NCBI GenBank assembly: GCA_003008705.1
Contig: PDUO01000024.1
Location: 685,120 to 749,119, forward strand
From: Pezicula radicicola
Lineage: Eukaryota; Ascomycota; Leotiomycetes; Helotiales; Dermateaceae
Direction: 5' to 3'
Length of the DNA: 64,000 bases
Under the pieces are notes generated by a model. The model searched no databases and was not told the origin of the DNA. It saw nothing but the letters and a program-made list of their open reading frames with translations. Positions within the stretch are counted from its first letter, which is position 1. Every line of letters starts with the position of its first letter. Of this stretch, positions 10,478 to 23,146 are shown piece after piece. A program made the position numbers and the translations under genes.

Positions 10478-13400
10478 GGCAAGCAAAACGAAACAGAGGT
10501 TCCAGGTTGCTACTCAACAGCTCGCGGATCTAAAGATTAGGATTAAAGACAGTGGTGCCATGTAGTAATATAAAAGGCACTTTCGTACAGAAAGGGGCTT
10601 ATCCTACTCTGAAGCGCCTGTGCAACCGCCGTTGACATTTTCCGAGTGGCACAGCGATACAATAATAGAGACGTTAGTGCTTACTGTACTGTGTGAGAAC
10701 CAAGAAAGGATGCCAATCTTTTGGTCTCTCCAATCCACACTACAAACGACATCAGGCAATTCTGAGGCCGCGAGAGCAATACCTGATGTCGTGTCGAAGA
10801 GTTCGACGCATATAGCTGAATATGAGGTTAACATAGAGTTGTCGCCCTTTCGCAAGCTAGGGCCAGACGTGGGTTAGGGTCTTTTAATAACACACCTGGT
10901 AAATCCATCCATGGACACAATATCTAGCAGCATACGAAGGTCACGGCAAAAAGTTATTGGACTCTATGTATCGTACCCCGTATTCGCTAATCTAATACTC
11001 TGCGGCTAAGCAACAAGCACTATAAACAGCCTGTAGAGATTATTTTCTCGTAGTGTACGAAAGGGCCATACAAGAGACTACAGGCAGTTTCCTATTATTT
11101 CCGGTGAACAGGAGCCTATACCCTACCGCTAAGCTCTTATTTCCGGGCCTTGCCTAGCCTGTAATCGAGCCCAATAACTTTTTGCCGAGACCTCCGTCCT
11201 GGCTCAGCGCAATCGTGTCAATGTACAAATCAATCTATACCTAAAAGATCATTCTGAATAGGGCTATATATCAAATAAGCTACTCAGTAAGTTACTAAAA
11301 TCAGATACTTATTTAAAATAACGTTGTGCAAACCAATTATCACTCGCCAGACTGTATATCAACCTTGTGCCAAAGCAAATCTACCTTTATAGTATCATTT
11401 TTAATCCCCAGAATGAGACCTTGACGAAAGTTGAAGTATTGAAATCTAAATTAATTTCTCCTTCACTTTTTTAATAACTATCAATGAGTTGTTCTACAGT
11501 ATGGTATGCGAGAAAGTAAAAGGTGAATTAGAGACTCAGAGGTTCCAAATATAACAGGAAGCGCGAGTATTTAGAGGAGGGTTGACTAAGTTAACGTATG
11601 CTTTAACGATCAAACCTCGAGTTAAAAAGGAATAGAATAAATTTTGGGTAAAAGCAGAAACGGAGTCAGCGGAAGTAAGAAGAGTACTGAGGATGGATAG
11701 CTGCAATTTTGAGCATTGTAGTATAGTCCGAAAATTATCATTGGGTTGATTCAAACCCAAAAGGTACAGTACGTAAAACTATATGTTGCAACGTCAATAT
11801 CTGGTATTTCATTCATTAGTTATTTCATTCATTAGTTATTTCATATGTTGAACCACGTCGCCCTGGCCAATCAGAAGCCAGCGTCCCATGCCGGAACCAA
11901 GCCTATTCGGGATTAGCCCGATAGTCAGTTTCGACTACAAGAACCACTCTCTTAGTTATTAGCTATTAGCAACGAATCGAATCCAACGTCAATAGACCTA
12001 TATGTGTCCAAACTAAGTGAGAAGCACTAGTAGAACGCAGTGGGTTAATTGACAAGGATCGATATCGGTATAGCTAGTATACCGACACTATAATATAGAG
12101 CTAGAAATTATAGGAGAAGTACTCCGTAAGAAAGTCGAGCTGAGATTCTTCGACCCGAGACCTCTATGTTAGATATTATTTCCGCCTCAAATTTTGTTAA
12201 CCGTTTTCATATGTTCCCTCGTACAGTCTTGGCAAATAAGCCCTTGTATGAGAGTTTTGCAAGCTAAGTACATTAGAAGAACAAATATTACAAGTGTCGG
12301 TTGGCTATTATTTTATACGCGCTAACCACTAATGCCCCTACATTCTATATTAGCGGCTAATCACCCAGATACCAATCAGGTGTTGCGGAATTAAATACGA
12401 GCCTGTTAATATTCCAAGGGTAACTACGAAGCCGTGCTATTTAAATTACCCTCGAGCTTTCTAATGCTACATTGTGGCGGTTTTCCAAGGCCTCATATCT
12501 TTGCGACATCTAAGAAACGGTAGGTCACACCTTTGAAAATCGATAATCGTGCTATTTAGTCTTACAGTTAATTACTGCATCTTAGTAGAAGATCATGGCC
12601 TGGCCACTCAGGCTTTTAACTTTAGAAGTGACGACCTTTCGAATCTGAATCCGGTACTAACTGCTCTTTACTATTCGCCTATCATTGATGTGCTGTTATT
12701 TGAGGAAAGAAAGGCTTTAATAGCGAGGATATATTTTTGCTAGATCTCCTCCGTCCTCAAAACAGTCAGTGCGTTTATAATGACGGCAAGTTCCTCGGTT
12801 AGCAGGATATGGCATGTTCTTTGTGCTCTATGTGGTAGGTGAAGGATTATAAGTATCATTAGCTTATTTCTATATCTTAACAAGATTAAATTAGGTGGAA
12901 AATACGGTTATGTAGAAACGGATTAATTTGCGAAGATTAATTGAGTTGTCCAGATTAAGTAGAGCTATTAGTGTTTTCCTCTATAAAAATCAAGAGTTAC
13001 TTAAGCCAAGTAAGTTTTTAAGTAACTTCTGTTGAATTACTTTGTAAAGATATCAATATTCATTTTAGACCTCTCTTTTGTGTAATTATTTCTTCCTAAG
13101 ATAGAAAGAGGCCTATAGCAGTTAGCACAAAGTAGCTACACAGAAATCCCACCTTTCTCAGAGAGTTCTCTTAACAGTTGATCCTTCTTTGAAACAGTAT
13201 TCACTAAATAGCTATAACTATGGTAGGTCCCTTTCCCATAAATAACTCTACTCTAGGTAATCCAACAATTTAACATTCAGAAAAGCTTTGTGGTATATAT
13301 CATGCATGACGACATAGTGTTATATACTAAGCAACAGGAACTATAGCACTTGTCAAAGTAAAAAAGACAACTACTATACTTAAGTACTAACAAGTGTGTT

Positions 13401-14400
13401 ATCGCTTCCTATCTACAAATTAACCAACAACTTATCATCATCTACCAACCAACAACTTCAAAAAAGCAAATTTTACACACAGTGTAACCAACCATTCATA
13501 ACCCGCAATATAAAAGTACTTTCGTAACACCAAGGAAAAAAGTGCCGTCCCTAATCCCATAATCCCGTCCCGTAATCCCGTCCCTAATCCCGTTCCCCCC
13601 CTTAGCAAACGTCACCATCGCTTAATTATAACCAGCACCAACACACACTGATTGGCACAAAGTTCACACAACCCCAACTTATACCCATAACATTCCCAAA
13701 AAGAAAACCCCACCTGCAACCAGAAGCAATTGTACAAATCTCTCCACTATGAATGGTACACCGGTACGAACACGAAATTTATTTCCTATTATTTCCATAG
13801 CCGAGGTGTAAATGATGAGTGTATCTGACACCAGTAACAAGCATTTTGAAGTCATCTGACCGCAGCGCACTGATGTATGATATGTGATGGAAGTTGTGAT
13901 TGGGATGGAACATTAGTAGATTCGAGACTACTCTCATATTATTTGTACCTTTATTACTGGGATGATGTATGTACGGTAAAGTTTGACGTGGTTGGTAATT
14001 GGTAGTGATTGGGTTAGTCTGGGGGCGGGACGGGAAGTCGGGACCGTTGTGAGCTTATTGATGGGGTTTTAAGGTTCGTGGCTCATGAGGTCGGTGGAGG
14101 GCAGGGGATTGGGAGGGGTTCTAACAGCAAATACTCGTATTTGGCTTATCTGACTTTAAACTTAATCCCATTGTAGTTGATTATAAATTTCTTTGATGTT
14201 GGAATGGGTGTTGTGAATCTACTATCTTGTGAGGATGATGTACACCGTGAATGTACTGTGATTATCTCTATATCTAAGTACTTAAAAGGTACACCTCTCT
14301 CTCTCTCTCTCTGCCCTTTTACCTATTTCTGGTATATCTTCCAACTTACTTCAACTGACAACTCCCAAGAAAATCCGCAGAAACTTCAACTCCTCCAAAA
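10478..14400. other. Long AT-rich gene-poor stretch
   Basis: Nearly 4 kb without a supportable gene apart from the TIR element at 10935-11196. It contains a duplicated 16-18 base unit at 11811-11845 and a CCC-rich tandem (units like CGTCCCTAATCC) at about 13546-13600. A CT microsatellite at about 14294-14311 lies just upstream of the monooxygenase. The longest frames are below 95 codons and have no domain signal. Confidence 0.6.
10935..11196. mobile_element. Non-autonomous TIR element, 262 bases (family 1)
   Basis: The left end reads CGAAGGTCACGGCAAAAAGT. The reverse complement of the right end reads CGGAGGTCTCGGCAAAAAGT, and the match continues for about 28 bases. TA precedes the left end and TC (one change from TA) follows the right, as expected for a Tc1/mariner-type target. 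There is no coding capacity. A longer relative lies at 31180-31738 and shares interior sequence in the opposite orientation. Confidence 0.75.
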
Positions 14401-16030
14401 ATGGTCAGAACATCCTTCCGCAATTACCTTCTACATTACAACTAACTAACAACTCTCTAGTCCCAACCACAACCACAACCACAACTCCTTCACATCGGAC
14501 TATGCGGCGCAGGTCTAGGCGGACTAGCAGCAGCAATAGCACTAAGCAAAACAGGCTGCCACATAACAGTTCTCGAATCAGCATCCGAATTAGGAGAAAT
14601 AGGAGCCGGTATTCAAATGACACCCAACGTATCACGCCTCTTAATAAAATGGGGAGTCGCAGATGTTATCGGCGATAATCTGGTTGAGTTTGAGGAGTTG
14701 AATATGAGACGGTGGGATGGTACGAAGGTTGGTTATACTAGGATTGTGGAGGGTATTAAGAGGGATTTGGGATGTCCGTAAGCTTTTGCCTTTTTGGGGG
14801 GGGCTTTTGTGTTTGTAGTTTTTGGGATGGGGATGGGGATGTGGTTTTGGTTGTTGACTCTTGCTGATTATGTCTATTTTGGGTAGGTGGTGGGTTGTTC
14901 ATCGAGCTCATTTACATGCTGGTCTTGTTAAAGTTGCCAGGAAGAATGGAGTAGAGATATTAATTAACTCGAGGGTGAATGGGATTGAATATCTGGATAC
15001 CGAGAAAGTTACTGCTACAACGGAAAGAGGAAATAAATATACTTTCGACCTACTCATTGGTTCCGATGGAGTCAAATCAATAGTTCGAAAGACACTCTTC
15101 CCTCAAGTAAAACCCTCACTACCAACCGGAAACGCAGCATACCGAGGACTCGTTCCATATTCCCAAATCCGAGCCGATCCAATTGCCAGAGAGTTAATCG
15201 ACAAATTAACAATGGAAGTTTGGATGGCGGAGAAATCTTACATTATTACTTATCCCATCTCGGGCGGTAAACTCTTTAACCTTGTACTGTCGCATCATCT
15301 CGATAGATTTGTTGATGATGTTGAGGACGTTGATATCGAGGAGTTGAGACAACAATATAAGGATTATGACCCTAGAATTAAACGGGTGGTGAATATGATT
15401 GAGAGTGTGCAGAGATGGCCACTACTTGTTACTGGCCCTTTGGACAGTTGGTCAAGTCCTAAAAAGAATGTGGTACTGATGGGTGATGCGGCACATTCGA
15501 TGGGTACTTTCATTCTTATGCTGTTATGTGGTATTGAGAGCTAATATGAATTAGTCAATCACATGGCTCAAGGAGCTGCAACAGCAATGGAAGATGGAGC
15601 CTTTTTAGCTCGTTGCATTTCACAAGTTGTTAAAGGTCATATAAGTCTCTCCTCCGCAGTCTCTCTCTACGAAAAAGCGCGCATGCCCAAAGCGGACTTT
15701 AAACAACAAGTTTCTTTCCTAAATGGAGCCATTTGGCAATTACCTGACGGACCATCTCAACGAGCTAGAGACAAAGCTATGCGTCCTGAGCTAGATGGAA
15801 AGCCTTTCGTTAGGAGTTCGAATCTTTATGGTGATCCAAGGACGGTGTTAGAGGTATATGGATATGATGCTGAGGAGCATGCTGACGAGGAAATTTATAA
15901 GTTTTTGCATGGGACATCAAGGAGGGTTCTGGTGACGGGTATGGTAAGGGAAGTAGAGGAGAGGATTATGGGGTGGTTTATGCCTGGACGTGGTGATGGA
16001 AGTATGAAAGTGATGAAGACGAAGCTTTAG
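14401..16030 (+). CDS. FAD-dependent monooxygenase, salicylate-hydroxylase-like
   Basis: Proposed exons are 14401-14403, 14461-14777, 14887-15503 and 15555-16030, giving 470 residues. The frame has GAGLGG (residues 17-22), the Rossmann FAD motif; LLIGSDGVKS, the DG motif; and VVLMGDAAHSM, the GD motif that binds the FAD ribityl chain. This is the order in class A flavoprotein aromatic hydroxylases. The third intron restores the conserved DAAHSM-VNHMAQGAA junction. The N-terminal exon is the weak point. The open frame runs back to an AG preceded by a strong ACTAAC branch site. The only well-placed start is an ATG whose next bases (GTCAGA) would be the donor, making exon 1 the start codon alone. 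The phenolic substrate is unknown. Confidence 0.82.
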
Positions 16031-16354
16031 TGTAGTCGTATTCGGGTATTTGTGAGCTACTGTATGCTCGCTTAAATGTAACGATGTTAAATTCCACCAA
16101 AGTGAGTATCAAACTTGAGGACTCTGTATGTGTGTATATCAAAATATTGTAAATAATCTGGAGAGAATGGTGTGGGGGATCAGCTCTAGAAAGCTGAGGC
16201 TTGTTCCCACAAGTCACAAGCCCTCTCATTATTATCCCCCGTTACCCCTAAGCAAAACCCACTTTCTATCTCTCGATTTCGAATTCTCCAAACGCTATTA
16301 ACAACTTCGTAGACAGTCGTTAACATCTCAATTCACATAAACAAAATAAACCAC
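16031..16354. other. Intergenic, convergent 3' ends
   Basis: Between the monooxygenase and the Cys-rich membrane protein. No further feature is seen. Confidence 0.6.
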
Positions 16355-17564
16355 TCATGCCACTTCATAAACCCCACTCCTACCCTCCCCTCCCCTCCTC
16401 CCATGCACCCCACCATCCAACTCATTCCTCGCCCCAGCATCAGAAACCTCATGAAACCTCCTCTCCTCCTCTCCTTGCATCTCACTCCCCCTAAACCCAC
16501 CAGGAATCCCAACAGCTCCATGCGCACCAGCTCCTCCACTTTGCGCATCACCCATCTCCATCCCCACTCCCGCTCCCCTAGTCCCAGGTCCATAAAATTC
16601 ACCATTCGCATTCCCAACATTATAATCACTAACAGGTGGACTCCCACCCTCAGCTTTCCCATACGCAGCCCCTAATACCGCTCTCTTATTACTCCTTCTC
16701 TTTCTATAATATAGAAACAAAGCTGCTGAGATACCAATACCTAGAATGGCGCAACCGATTCCGATACCAGCTTTTGCTCCACTGGAGATTCCCGAGTTTG
16801 AATTTGGAGTTGACGACGTAGATGAGGCAGTTGATGTTGATGTTGCCGTAGTCGAAGAAGAACTTCCCGTAGTTGCAGTAGTCTCCGATGACGAGGTCGT
16901 AGATACCGTCAAAGAAGAAGTAGAAGAAGTAGAGGAAGCAGCACTCGTAACAACAGTACTTGGAACACTATAAGAAACACTCAATTTATTCAACGCAGGC
17001 GCGTCAAAAGTTTCCGTAGTAGGATCATCACAATATACAACACCGCTCGTACTACCACAACAATGCCACGTTCCAGTCGTAGAGTTATAAACTACATCTG
17101 TGAGATCTAGATCCGAACATGCGGGTTGACAACTACTGCTTTCGTAGCTTTGATCTGTGCATCCGCCTACGTAATATCCGGTTGAGGATCCGCTTGTTGG
17201 TTGGGCGTGGGTGTAGTGGCAGAGTCCAGAGTCGAGACAGGTGTCTCCTATTGCGCAACAGGTTGTGAAGTTTGAGGTTGGGGTTACTATTCCGCAGGGC
17301 CCGCCGGGGGAGGTGTCTGTTGATAAATGAGTAGGCTGTTTTGCCTAGATGGGAGAGTAACAGGAAGGGTAATGAGATATGTTCTCAGAGTCGTGAGATA
17401 GTGTTTCGAGGATATGAGAATAAAGAAATATGTTACTTACGGAGTGTGCTGTCAGACTTGTAATAGCACTGTGTTGCGAGAATTGATTGGGAGATAGATG
17501 GACGTGAAAGGAATAGTGCGAGGATAGCTCTTAAAAAGAGAGGCGGATTTCGTGAAGGAGACAT
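16355..17564 (-). CDS. Secretory-pathway Cys-rich protein with Ser/Thr stalk and single membrane span
   Basis: Two exons (17564-17441 and 17316-16355) give 361 residues. Exon 1 encodes a signal peptide (MSPSRNPPLFLRAILALFL) followed by a CYY motif. Exon 2 continues the Cys-rich ectodomain, with GPCGIV, TTCCAIGDTCLDSGLCHY and WHCCG. About 70 residues rich in Ser and Thr follow, probably O-glycosylated. A membrane helix lies near residues 224-245, with RKRR behind it and a Gly-rich cytoplasmic tail. The splice acceptor chosen (ATCAACAG) is the one that keeps frame with the GTAAGT donor; a nearer upstream AG does not. The architecture resembles fungal cell-surface sensors of WSC type, but I do not see a clear WSC domain. 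Function unknown. Confidence 0.75.
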
Positions 17565-18428
17565 CTTAGCATGGAATTACCACCGTATAATTATGCCACT
17601 TTCTGTCCTTTTCAATCGTGGCTTCGTACGAAGTACGGGTGGTAAACTTTAGAACGCAGCAACGAACACCGGAATGAGGACGAGAGAAAAGGGAACAAGC
17701 TTCGCCCTTGCAAAGGAACACTAACATATTTATTTCAACGGTACGACTACAAACCCCGGCGAGTATTCCGAGAACTACGGAGTACTTTAATTGTATTGAC
17801 ATAAAATTCGCACTACATTGGTACTACGAGAATCCAAAGTCGTGTTGTACCGGATGAGGCTGAACCTCTTGACTGGCGATATTAGTATGCCCGTTAATAG
17901 AGTTGGTACATGTAGATCGACCTTGCTGTTCTCCTGTCATTGGATGAACTGCGAGGCACAGCCTTCCCTAACATAGTAGAAGCAGGATTGCGGCACATGA
18001 AGCAGCTCGCTTGGGAACTTTCGATCCCACACCGACGGGCGCTTGCTGTACCATAGGGTTGGGGGCCGTTGGGCCTCTCATAGTTTCAGCCTCTCGGGAA
18101 GTTTACTTGAGATCTTGGTCTGGTCGGGGCGTTAACTTGAAGCAGTGCTAATAATGGTTGTAAGGAGTGACAAGAATCTTCGGATTTGATATTTGAAATC
18201 GCGAAAGCACCCATTCTGTGCCATCAGCATCGCCTCGGATTCTCTGACAACAATCAAGGAATCAGTTGAGCCAAAGTTAATGAGTAGATCGTTTCCTGTT
18301 CGCGCACTTGGTTTATTTACCCTGTTCTAGACGACTCCAGAATCAACTGATTGGAACCTACCCTAGAAAATCGCTTTTTTGATTCCATATTCTACATTTC
18401 TGATGTACAATGTTATTCCATATATCCT
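17565..18428. other. Intergenic region
   Basis: About 860 bases upstream of the Cys-rich gene and downstream of OST1. No frame worth calling. Confidence 0.55.
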
Positions 18429-20020
18429 TTACGAACGCTTCGCCTTAATCCCAACATCTAAACTTCCAATAGCCCATGCTGCGATAAAAAGCGCATAGAC
18501 TGCCCCGAAAATTACCAATGGCTTTCTGAGGCCAGCCAATAATGGATAATCGTATGTAACAATCAACTCGCGGTCGCGGAGGTCGTCAACGATGTTCTTA
18601 GCGGTTAGGATAAGAGTTGTGCGGCCGGTTGTGTCCATGAATGTTTTGTGCGTGGAGATGAGGTTGTTGGCTAGAGGAACCGTGGTGCTGTATTGGACAT
18701 TTCTGCGCAAAGCATGTTAGTAACGTAATATTGGATGATAAGAGAAGAAAACATACGTGGCTCCCTCTGGGAGAATGACGCGAAGCTCAATGTGCTCATA
18801 CTCAATGCCCTCGGGCTGCTTGGGACCTTCCAAGAACGGAACATTCAAAACATAGCCTTCGCCACTCTTCAACTTTCTCAAAAACTTCTTGGCATCAGCA
18901 TCCCATCCTACGCGGAATGGGTAGTTCCATCCTCCGAAGATAGGATATCTGGGCTTGATCTCCAAGTTCGCCTCGCGCTTGTTACTTCTGAATCGAGAAG
19001 TTGAGACATTTCCAATAACATCAGTGAAGTATGGGGTCAAACTTCCAACGCGGAGGGGGAACTTGAGCTCCTTGATCGCAGTGGTTGGAGGGCTGTAGTA
19101 TTGTTGTTGTGCCCACTCTACGCGCGAGAATTGCTTTGAGAGATTTGCAGCACGGTTGTGAAGGGTGTATCGCTCTTCGAAAGCCACATTTCCTCCCCAA
19201 TGGCTGACCTCGATATCACGCTCCAGATTAGAGACGTGGATAAGGGGCTTCGTGAACTCGTATCGGACTGTAACTGGCTCATATGCGCCAGCTGGAACCT
19301 CCCCGAATGAACCGTATGTGTACTTTGATCCCTGCTTCTGTGGTGACTCAGGCTCCTTGCCAACTCCTGGGATGATGGTATGCTCTGGAACATTCGTGGT
19401 TGGGAATTTGACCTCTGTCTTCTGCTTCAGCGAGACGTATGCAGATGGCCAGTAGGCTGAGAAGGTGTAGACCAAGTATTGGTTCTCTTGTTGCAGAATG
19501 GTGGCGGGGAGAGGGTTCAAGGCAGAGAGGAATGAGTAGGTAATGGCAAGGGTCTGTTGTCCCTTGGATGGGAGAGGTTGAGGGAACTTGATTCGGTAGT
19601 ATTGGGTATCACTGCGAAATTAGCCTAAGCCATCCCATTGAGTTGAGAGTTCATGATGTAGTACCTTTCAGGATCAATTTCTGCAGCTTCAACTTCGAAT
19701 AATCCAGCATCGGGGTTCTTCTTGTCCTTCACTTCCAAAGCTCCAATTGTCTCCATCTGCTGCGCAGTAAATGGCAAATAGTATTCATCTTGAGGAGAAT
19801 CCGAGGTATTCTCAATCACAACATTGACCGTTTCTTTTGGATAGCTCTTCTCCAAGTTGACAATGTGCACCAGGTTGTTGTTTTTGAAGACCTGTGGAGG
19901 TTTGAAGGCGGAGGGAAGTATAAGTCGTGAAGTGAGTGGTTTCGTCAGATTCGAGTTGTCGGCGCACACAGCTGCAGACACAAAGGAAAGGACAGCGGTC
20001 GCAAGCGATAAGGACCGCAT
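18429..20020 (-). CDS. OST1: Oligosaccharyltransferase subunit OST1 (ribophorin I)
   Basis: Three exons (20020-19665, 19611-18757, 18702-18429) give 494 residues, close to yeast Ost1 (476). The protein starts with a signal peptide (MRSLSLATAVLSFVSAAVCA). The lumenal region has family blocks such as DTQYYRIKFPQPLP, FSAYWPSAYVS and EVSHWGGNVAFEERYTLHN. It ends with one membrane helix near the C-terminus (PLVIFGAVYALFIAAWAIG) and a short basic tail. Ost1 is a structural subunit of the ER complex that transfers the preformed glycan to asparagine in nascent proteins. Both introns are phase 2 with GTACTA and GTATGT donors; the first donor is weak, but the join restores the conserved sequence. It is divergent from the hexokinase gene, 484 bases apart. 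Confidence 0.95.
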
Positions 20021-20504
20021 TTTTGAGGATATAAAACAGGCCCGCTTGAAATGAGTTACGCCTGCAGAATGGAAAGACCGTCAATGGGCGGTAGAAGTTG
20101 AATGACAAGACGTCTCAAATCCCAGATCTCGAGCTATGGGGGGAGCTTGCGTACGTTTCCTCCAACTGTCCTTTGAAATTCAAGGCCCGACCATTGTTCC
20201 GAGCGGCGGAGCGGGAATGGGGATGCCAAGCCGGAGCTACTCAAGTAGGGGTGGGAACTGAGGGCGCCGACTAGGTAGGTTAGTGCCGCTACTGCCCCAC
20301 GCAGCGTCATGTGTGAGGAAAGTTGAAAGTTAAGCCCCTCAACGAACGATACAAGTATACAGGCCACCCCCTTTCTAGCTTCAAATTTGCTTCGACAACT
20401 CAACCCCTTCCACACCTCACTCCAAGTAGTGCGTATCCTAAACTCCAACTCCTGTGCATCTTGCAGCTAACGTGGAATCTCCCAGACAACTCGAGATCTT
20501 CAAG
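20021..20504. promoter_or_regulatory. Divergent promoter region, OST1 and hexokinase
   Basis: The two start codons face away from each other across 484 bases. The half nearest hexokinase is C/T-rich. No specific binding site can be asserted from sequence alone. Confidence 0.5.
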
Positions 20505-22753
20505 ATGGTTGGATTAGGACCCCGCAAACCACCGTCCCGGAAGGGTACGTACCAAATTCCAACTACATGGTGGTGACAACGGTTCTGTGTATGGTTCTGT
20601 TCATGGTATCGAGATGAAGCATCAAGTTATGCGAAGTGTTTATCGAATTCACCGCCTGATGAGGTCCTTTGATATTGATTGTGTCCTCCTACTCTTTTTC
20701 TACTTGCGTGGTCTTCTCCTTCGAATGCCAACAAACACCACCCAACACAATCAGCTGGCCTGAATTGCTTCATTTTCCTTCTGACTTTCTTGTTGCACGC
20801 CAACTCATCCGAGTTTTCACTTGCTTTTCTCTACACTCTTTTGAAACATCGTCCACTATGCCTGCGCGCACTTGTCACAATTCAGGTACCCGCCCCCAAG
20901 GAAGTGTCCTCTGTGTCTGGACCCACGCAAGTGCTCTCTCCGGCACGCTGGGATACCTACCATCAAGCCTCATCTTTTGAAATATCTTCCCTCAAGGGCA
21001 GATTGCCACCCAGTTGCCGAAAGGAAACACAAATATCATGTCATGCTCACCGCCATCACGTGTTGACTTCATTCAGAAACCCTACGTGGGGGCCTCTTCT
21101 TGTACTGACTCAATAATGCAGGATCCATGGCGGATGTCCCTAAGGATCTCCAGGAGCAGATCAAGAAACTCGAGGAGCTGTTCACTGTCCCAAAGGAGAA
21201 ACTCAAGGCGATCACCGATCACTTCGTTGCTGAGCTCACCAAAGGTATGTTTCTGCATTGCATGTGGTGGTGTTATATGCTGACACCATATAAGGCCTAA
21301 CTGTTGAGGGTGGAAGCATCGTAAGTTAACATCGGCCGGTGCAATTGACTTTGTAGCTAATCATCCGCAGCCCATGAACCCCACTTGGTGTATGTCCTTC
21401 CCCGATGGCAATGAGACCGGAACCTTCCTTGCTCTCGACATGGGTGGAACCAACCTACGTGTTTGTGAGATTATTTTGACCGACGAGAAATCCGAGTTCG
21501 ACATTCTCCAATCAAAGTACCGAATGCCTGAGGAGTTGAAGACTGGAGACTCCGAGGAACTTTGGGAATATATTGCAGACTGTCTTCAACAGTTCATTGA
21601 ATCTCATCACTCTGGCGAGAAGATCAGTCAGCTTCCTCTTGGTTTCACCTTTTCATACCCAGCAACACAGGACTACATAGACCATGGAGTTCTCCAGCGA
21701 TGGACCAAGGGTTTCGACATCGCCGGTGTTGAGGGTGAAAATGTTGTCCCTATGTTCGAGGCTGCCATTGCCAAGAGAGTAAGTTATAGCTTTACCAGTC
21801 AATGAATATTCGCTAACATCTCCCCAGGGCGTGCCAATCAAACTTACTGCTTTGATTAACGATACCACCGGTACTCTTATCGCTTCCGCTTACACGGATA
21901 CCGCTATGAAGATTGGATGTATCTTTGGTACTGGTTGCAACGCTGCATACATGGAGAACGTTGGCTCCATTCCTAAGCTTGCACACATGAACCTTCCACC
22001 TGACACCCCAATGGCGATCAACTGCGAGTGGGGCGCATTTGATAACGAGCACAAGATTCTTCCAAGAACTCCTTACGACATCATCATTGACAAGGATTCC
22101 CCACGTCCTGGGCAACAAGCCTTTGAAAAAATGATTGCTGGTCTGTACCTTGGCGAGTTATTCAGACTGGTTCTTGTTGATTTGCACGAGAACGAAACTG
22201 TTCACATCTTTGAGAACCAAGATATTAGCAAGCTCAAGAAGGCTTACACTCTTGATTCATCTTTCCTGTCTGCAGTTGAGGAGTAAGTCATTTCTCTCCA
22301 CTACGGCATCCACATCTAACAAATCACAGAGATCCTTTTGAGAACTTGTCTGAGACAGCCGATATGTTCCAGAACAAGCTTAGCATTGTCGCTACCCGTC
22401 CTGAGCTCGAGTTGGTCCGCCGCCTTGCCGAACTCATCGGTACCCGTGCTGCCCGTCTCTCCGCTTGTGGTGTTGCTGCCATCGCTAAGAAGAAGGACTA
22501 CAAGACCTGCCACGTCGGTGCTGATGGGTCAGTCTTCAACAAGTACCCCCACTTCAAGGCTCGCGGAGCTGCTGCTCTTCGCGAGATCCTTGACTGGCCA
22601 GCTAAGAAGAACTCTAAGGAGGAGGACCCAATTGAGATTCTTGCTGCAGAAGATGGATCTGGTGTTGGAGCTGCTTTGATTGCTGCCTTGACTTTAAAGA
22701 GAGTCAAGGAAGGTAACATGGCTGGTATTTTGCACCCTGAGAACTTCAAGTAG
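20505..22753 (+). CDS. hxkA: Hexokinase
   Basis: Six exons (20505-20544, 21122-21244, 21295-21320, 21371-21778, 21828-22282, 22330-22753) give 491 residues, the usual fungal length. Exon 1 encodes MVGLGPRKPPSRK, the N-terminus I associate with ascomycete HxkA. It is separated from exon 2 by a long 577-base intron, whereas the other introns are about 45-60 bases. Motifs seen are LALDMGGTNLRV (phosphate loop), LPLGFTFSYPA (sugar-binding), LINDTTGTLIASAY, and GCIFGTGCNAAYME with the following INCEWGAFD. The enzyme phosphorylates glucose and other hexoses with ATP at the head of glycolysis. A shorter start at the ATG in GSMADVPK (exon 2) is possible but would lose the conserved N-terminus. Confidence 0.96.
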
Positions 22754-23146
22754 ATTATTGTTTTGCAACGGCTTGTATGTAGTTATGATGGGAGATGGGG
22801 ATAGACAAGAAAGATACATTTTGGTAGGGAGTTGATGACGGGAATGAAATAGAGGTTTTGGGACGCATTTCTCTGGCTCTTACTGTGAAATTCTGTTCTT
22901 CAAACTTTGATGGAAAAGAGTGTACCTCACAACAATGTAATAAGTCCGGCAGTATTGAGTGAGTGAGAGATGGCACCCCACCATACTGCCCCTCGGCACC
23001 GCCTTGACCCCACCAAAAAAAATACACAACTCCAACTCGTCTTCATAAATCCATCCAACTCTGCCAGGATTAATTGCCTCCAGTTTCCGGAGCGAATGAA
23101 GCGAAAACAGCCCCAGCAATTGACCCAGCCAATCCAAAAAAGAAAG
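22754..23146. other. Intergenic, hexokinase 3' end to RMT2 start
   Basis: The reading frame of RMT2 stays open back to an ATG at 22970, so part of this may be 5' leader or an N-terminal extension. No separate gene. Confidence 0.5.

Noticed and set aside
14294..14311. CT microsatellite as a possible promoter element
   Set aside because: Simple repeats of this kind are common upstream of fungal genes, and nothing specific ties it to regulation.
16403..16973. Plus-strand frames rich in Pro/Ser or acidic residues
   Set aside because: Antisense to the Gly/Ser/Thr-rich part of the Cys-rich membrane protein; a composition artefact.
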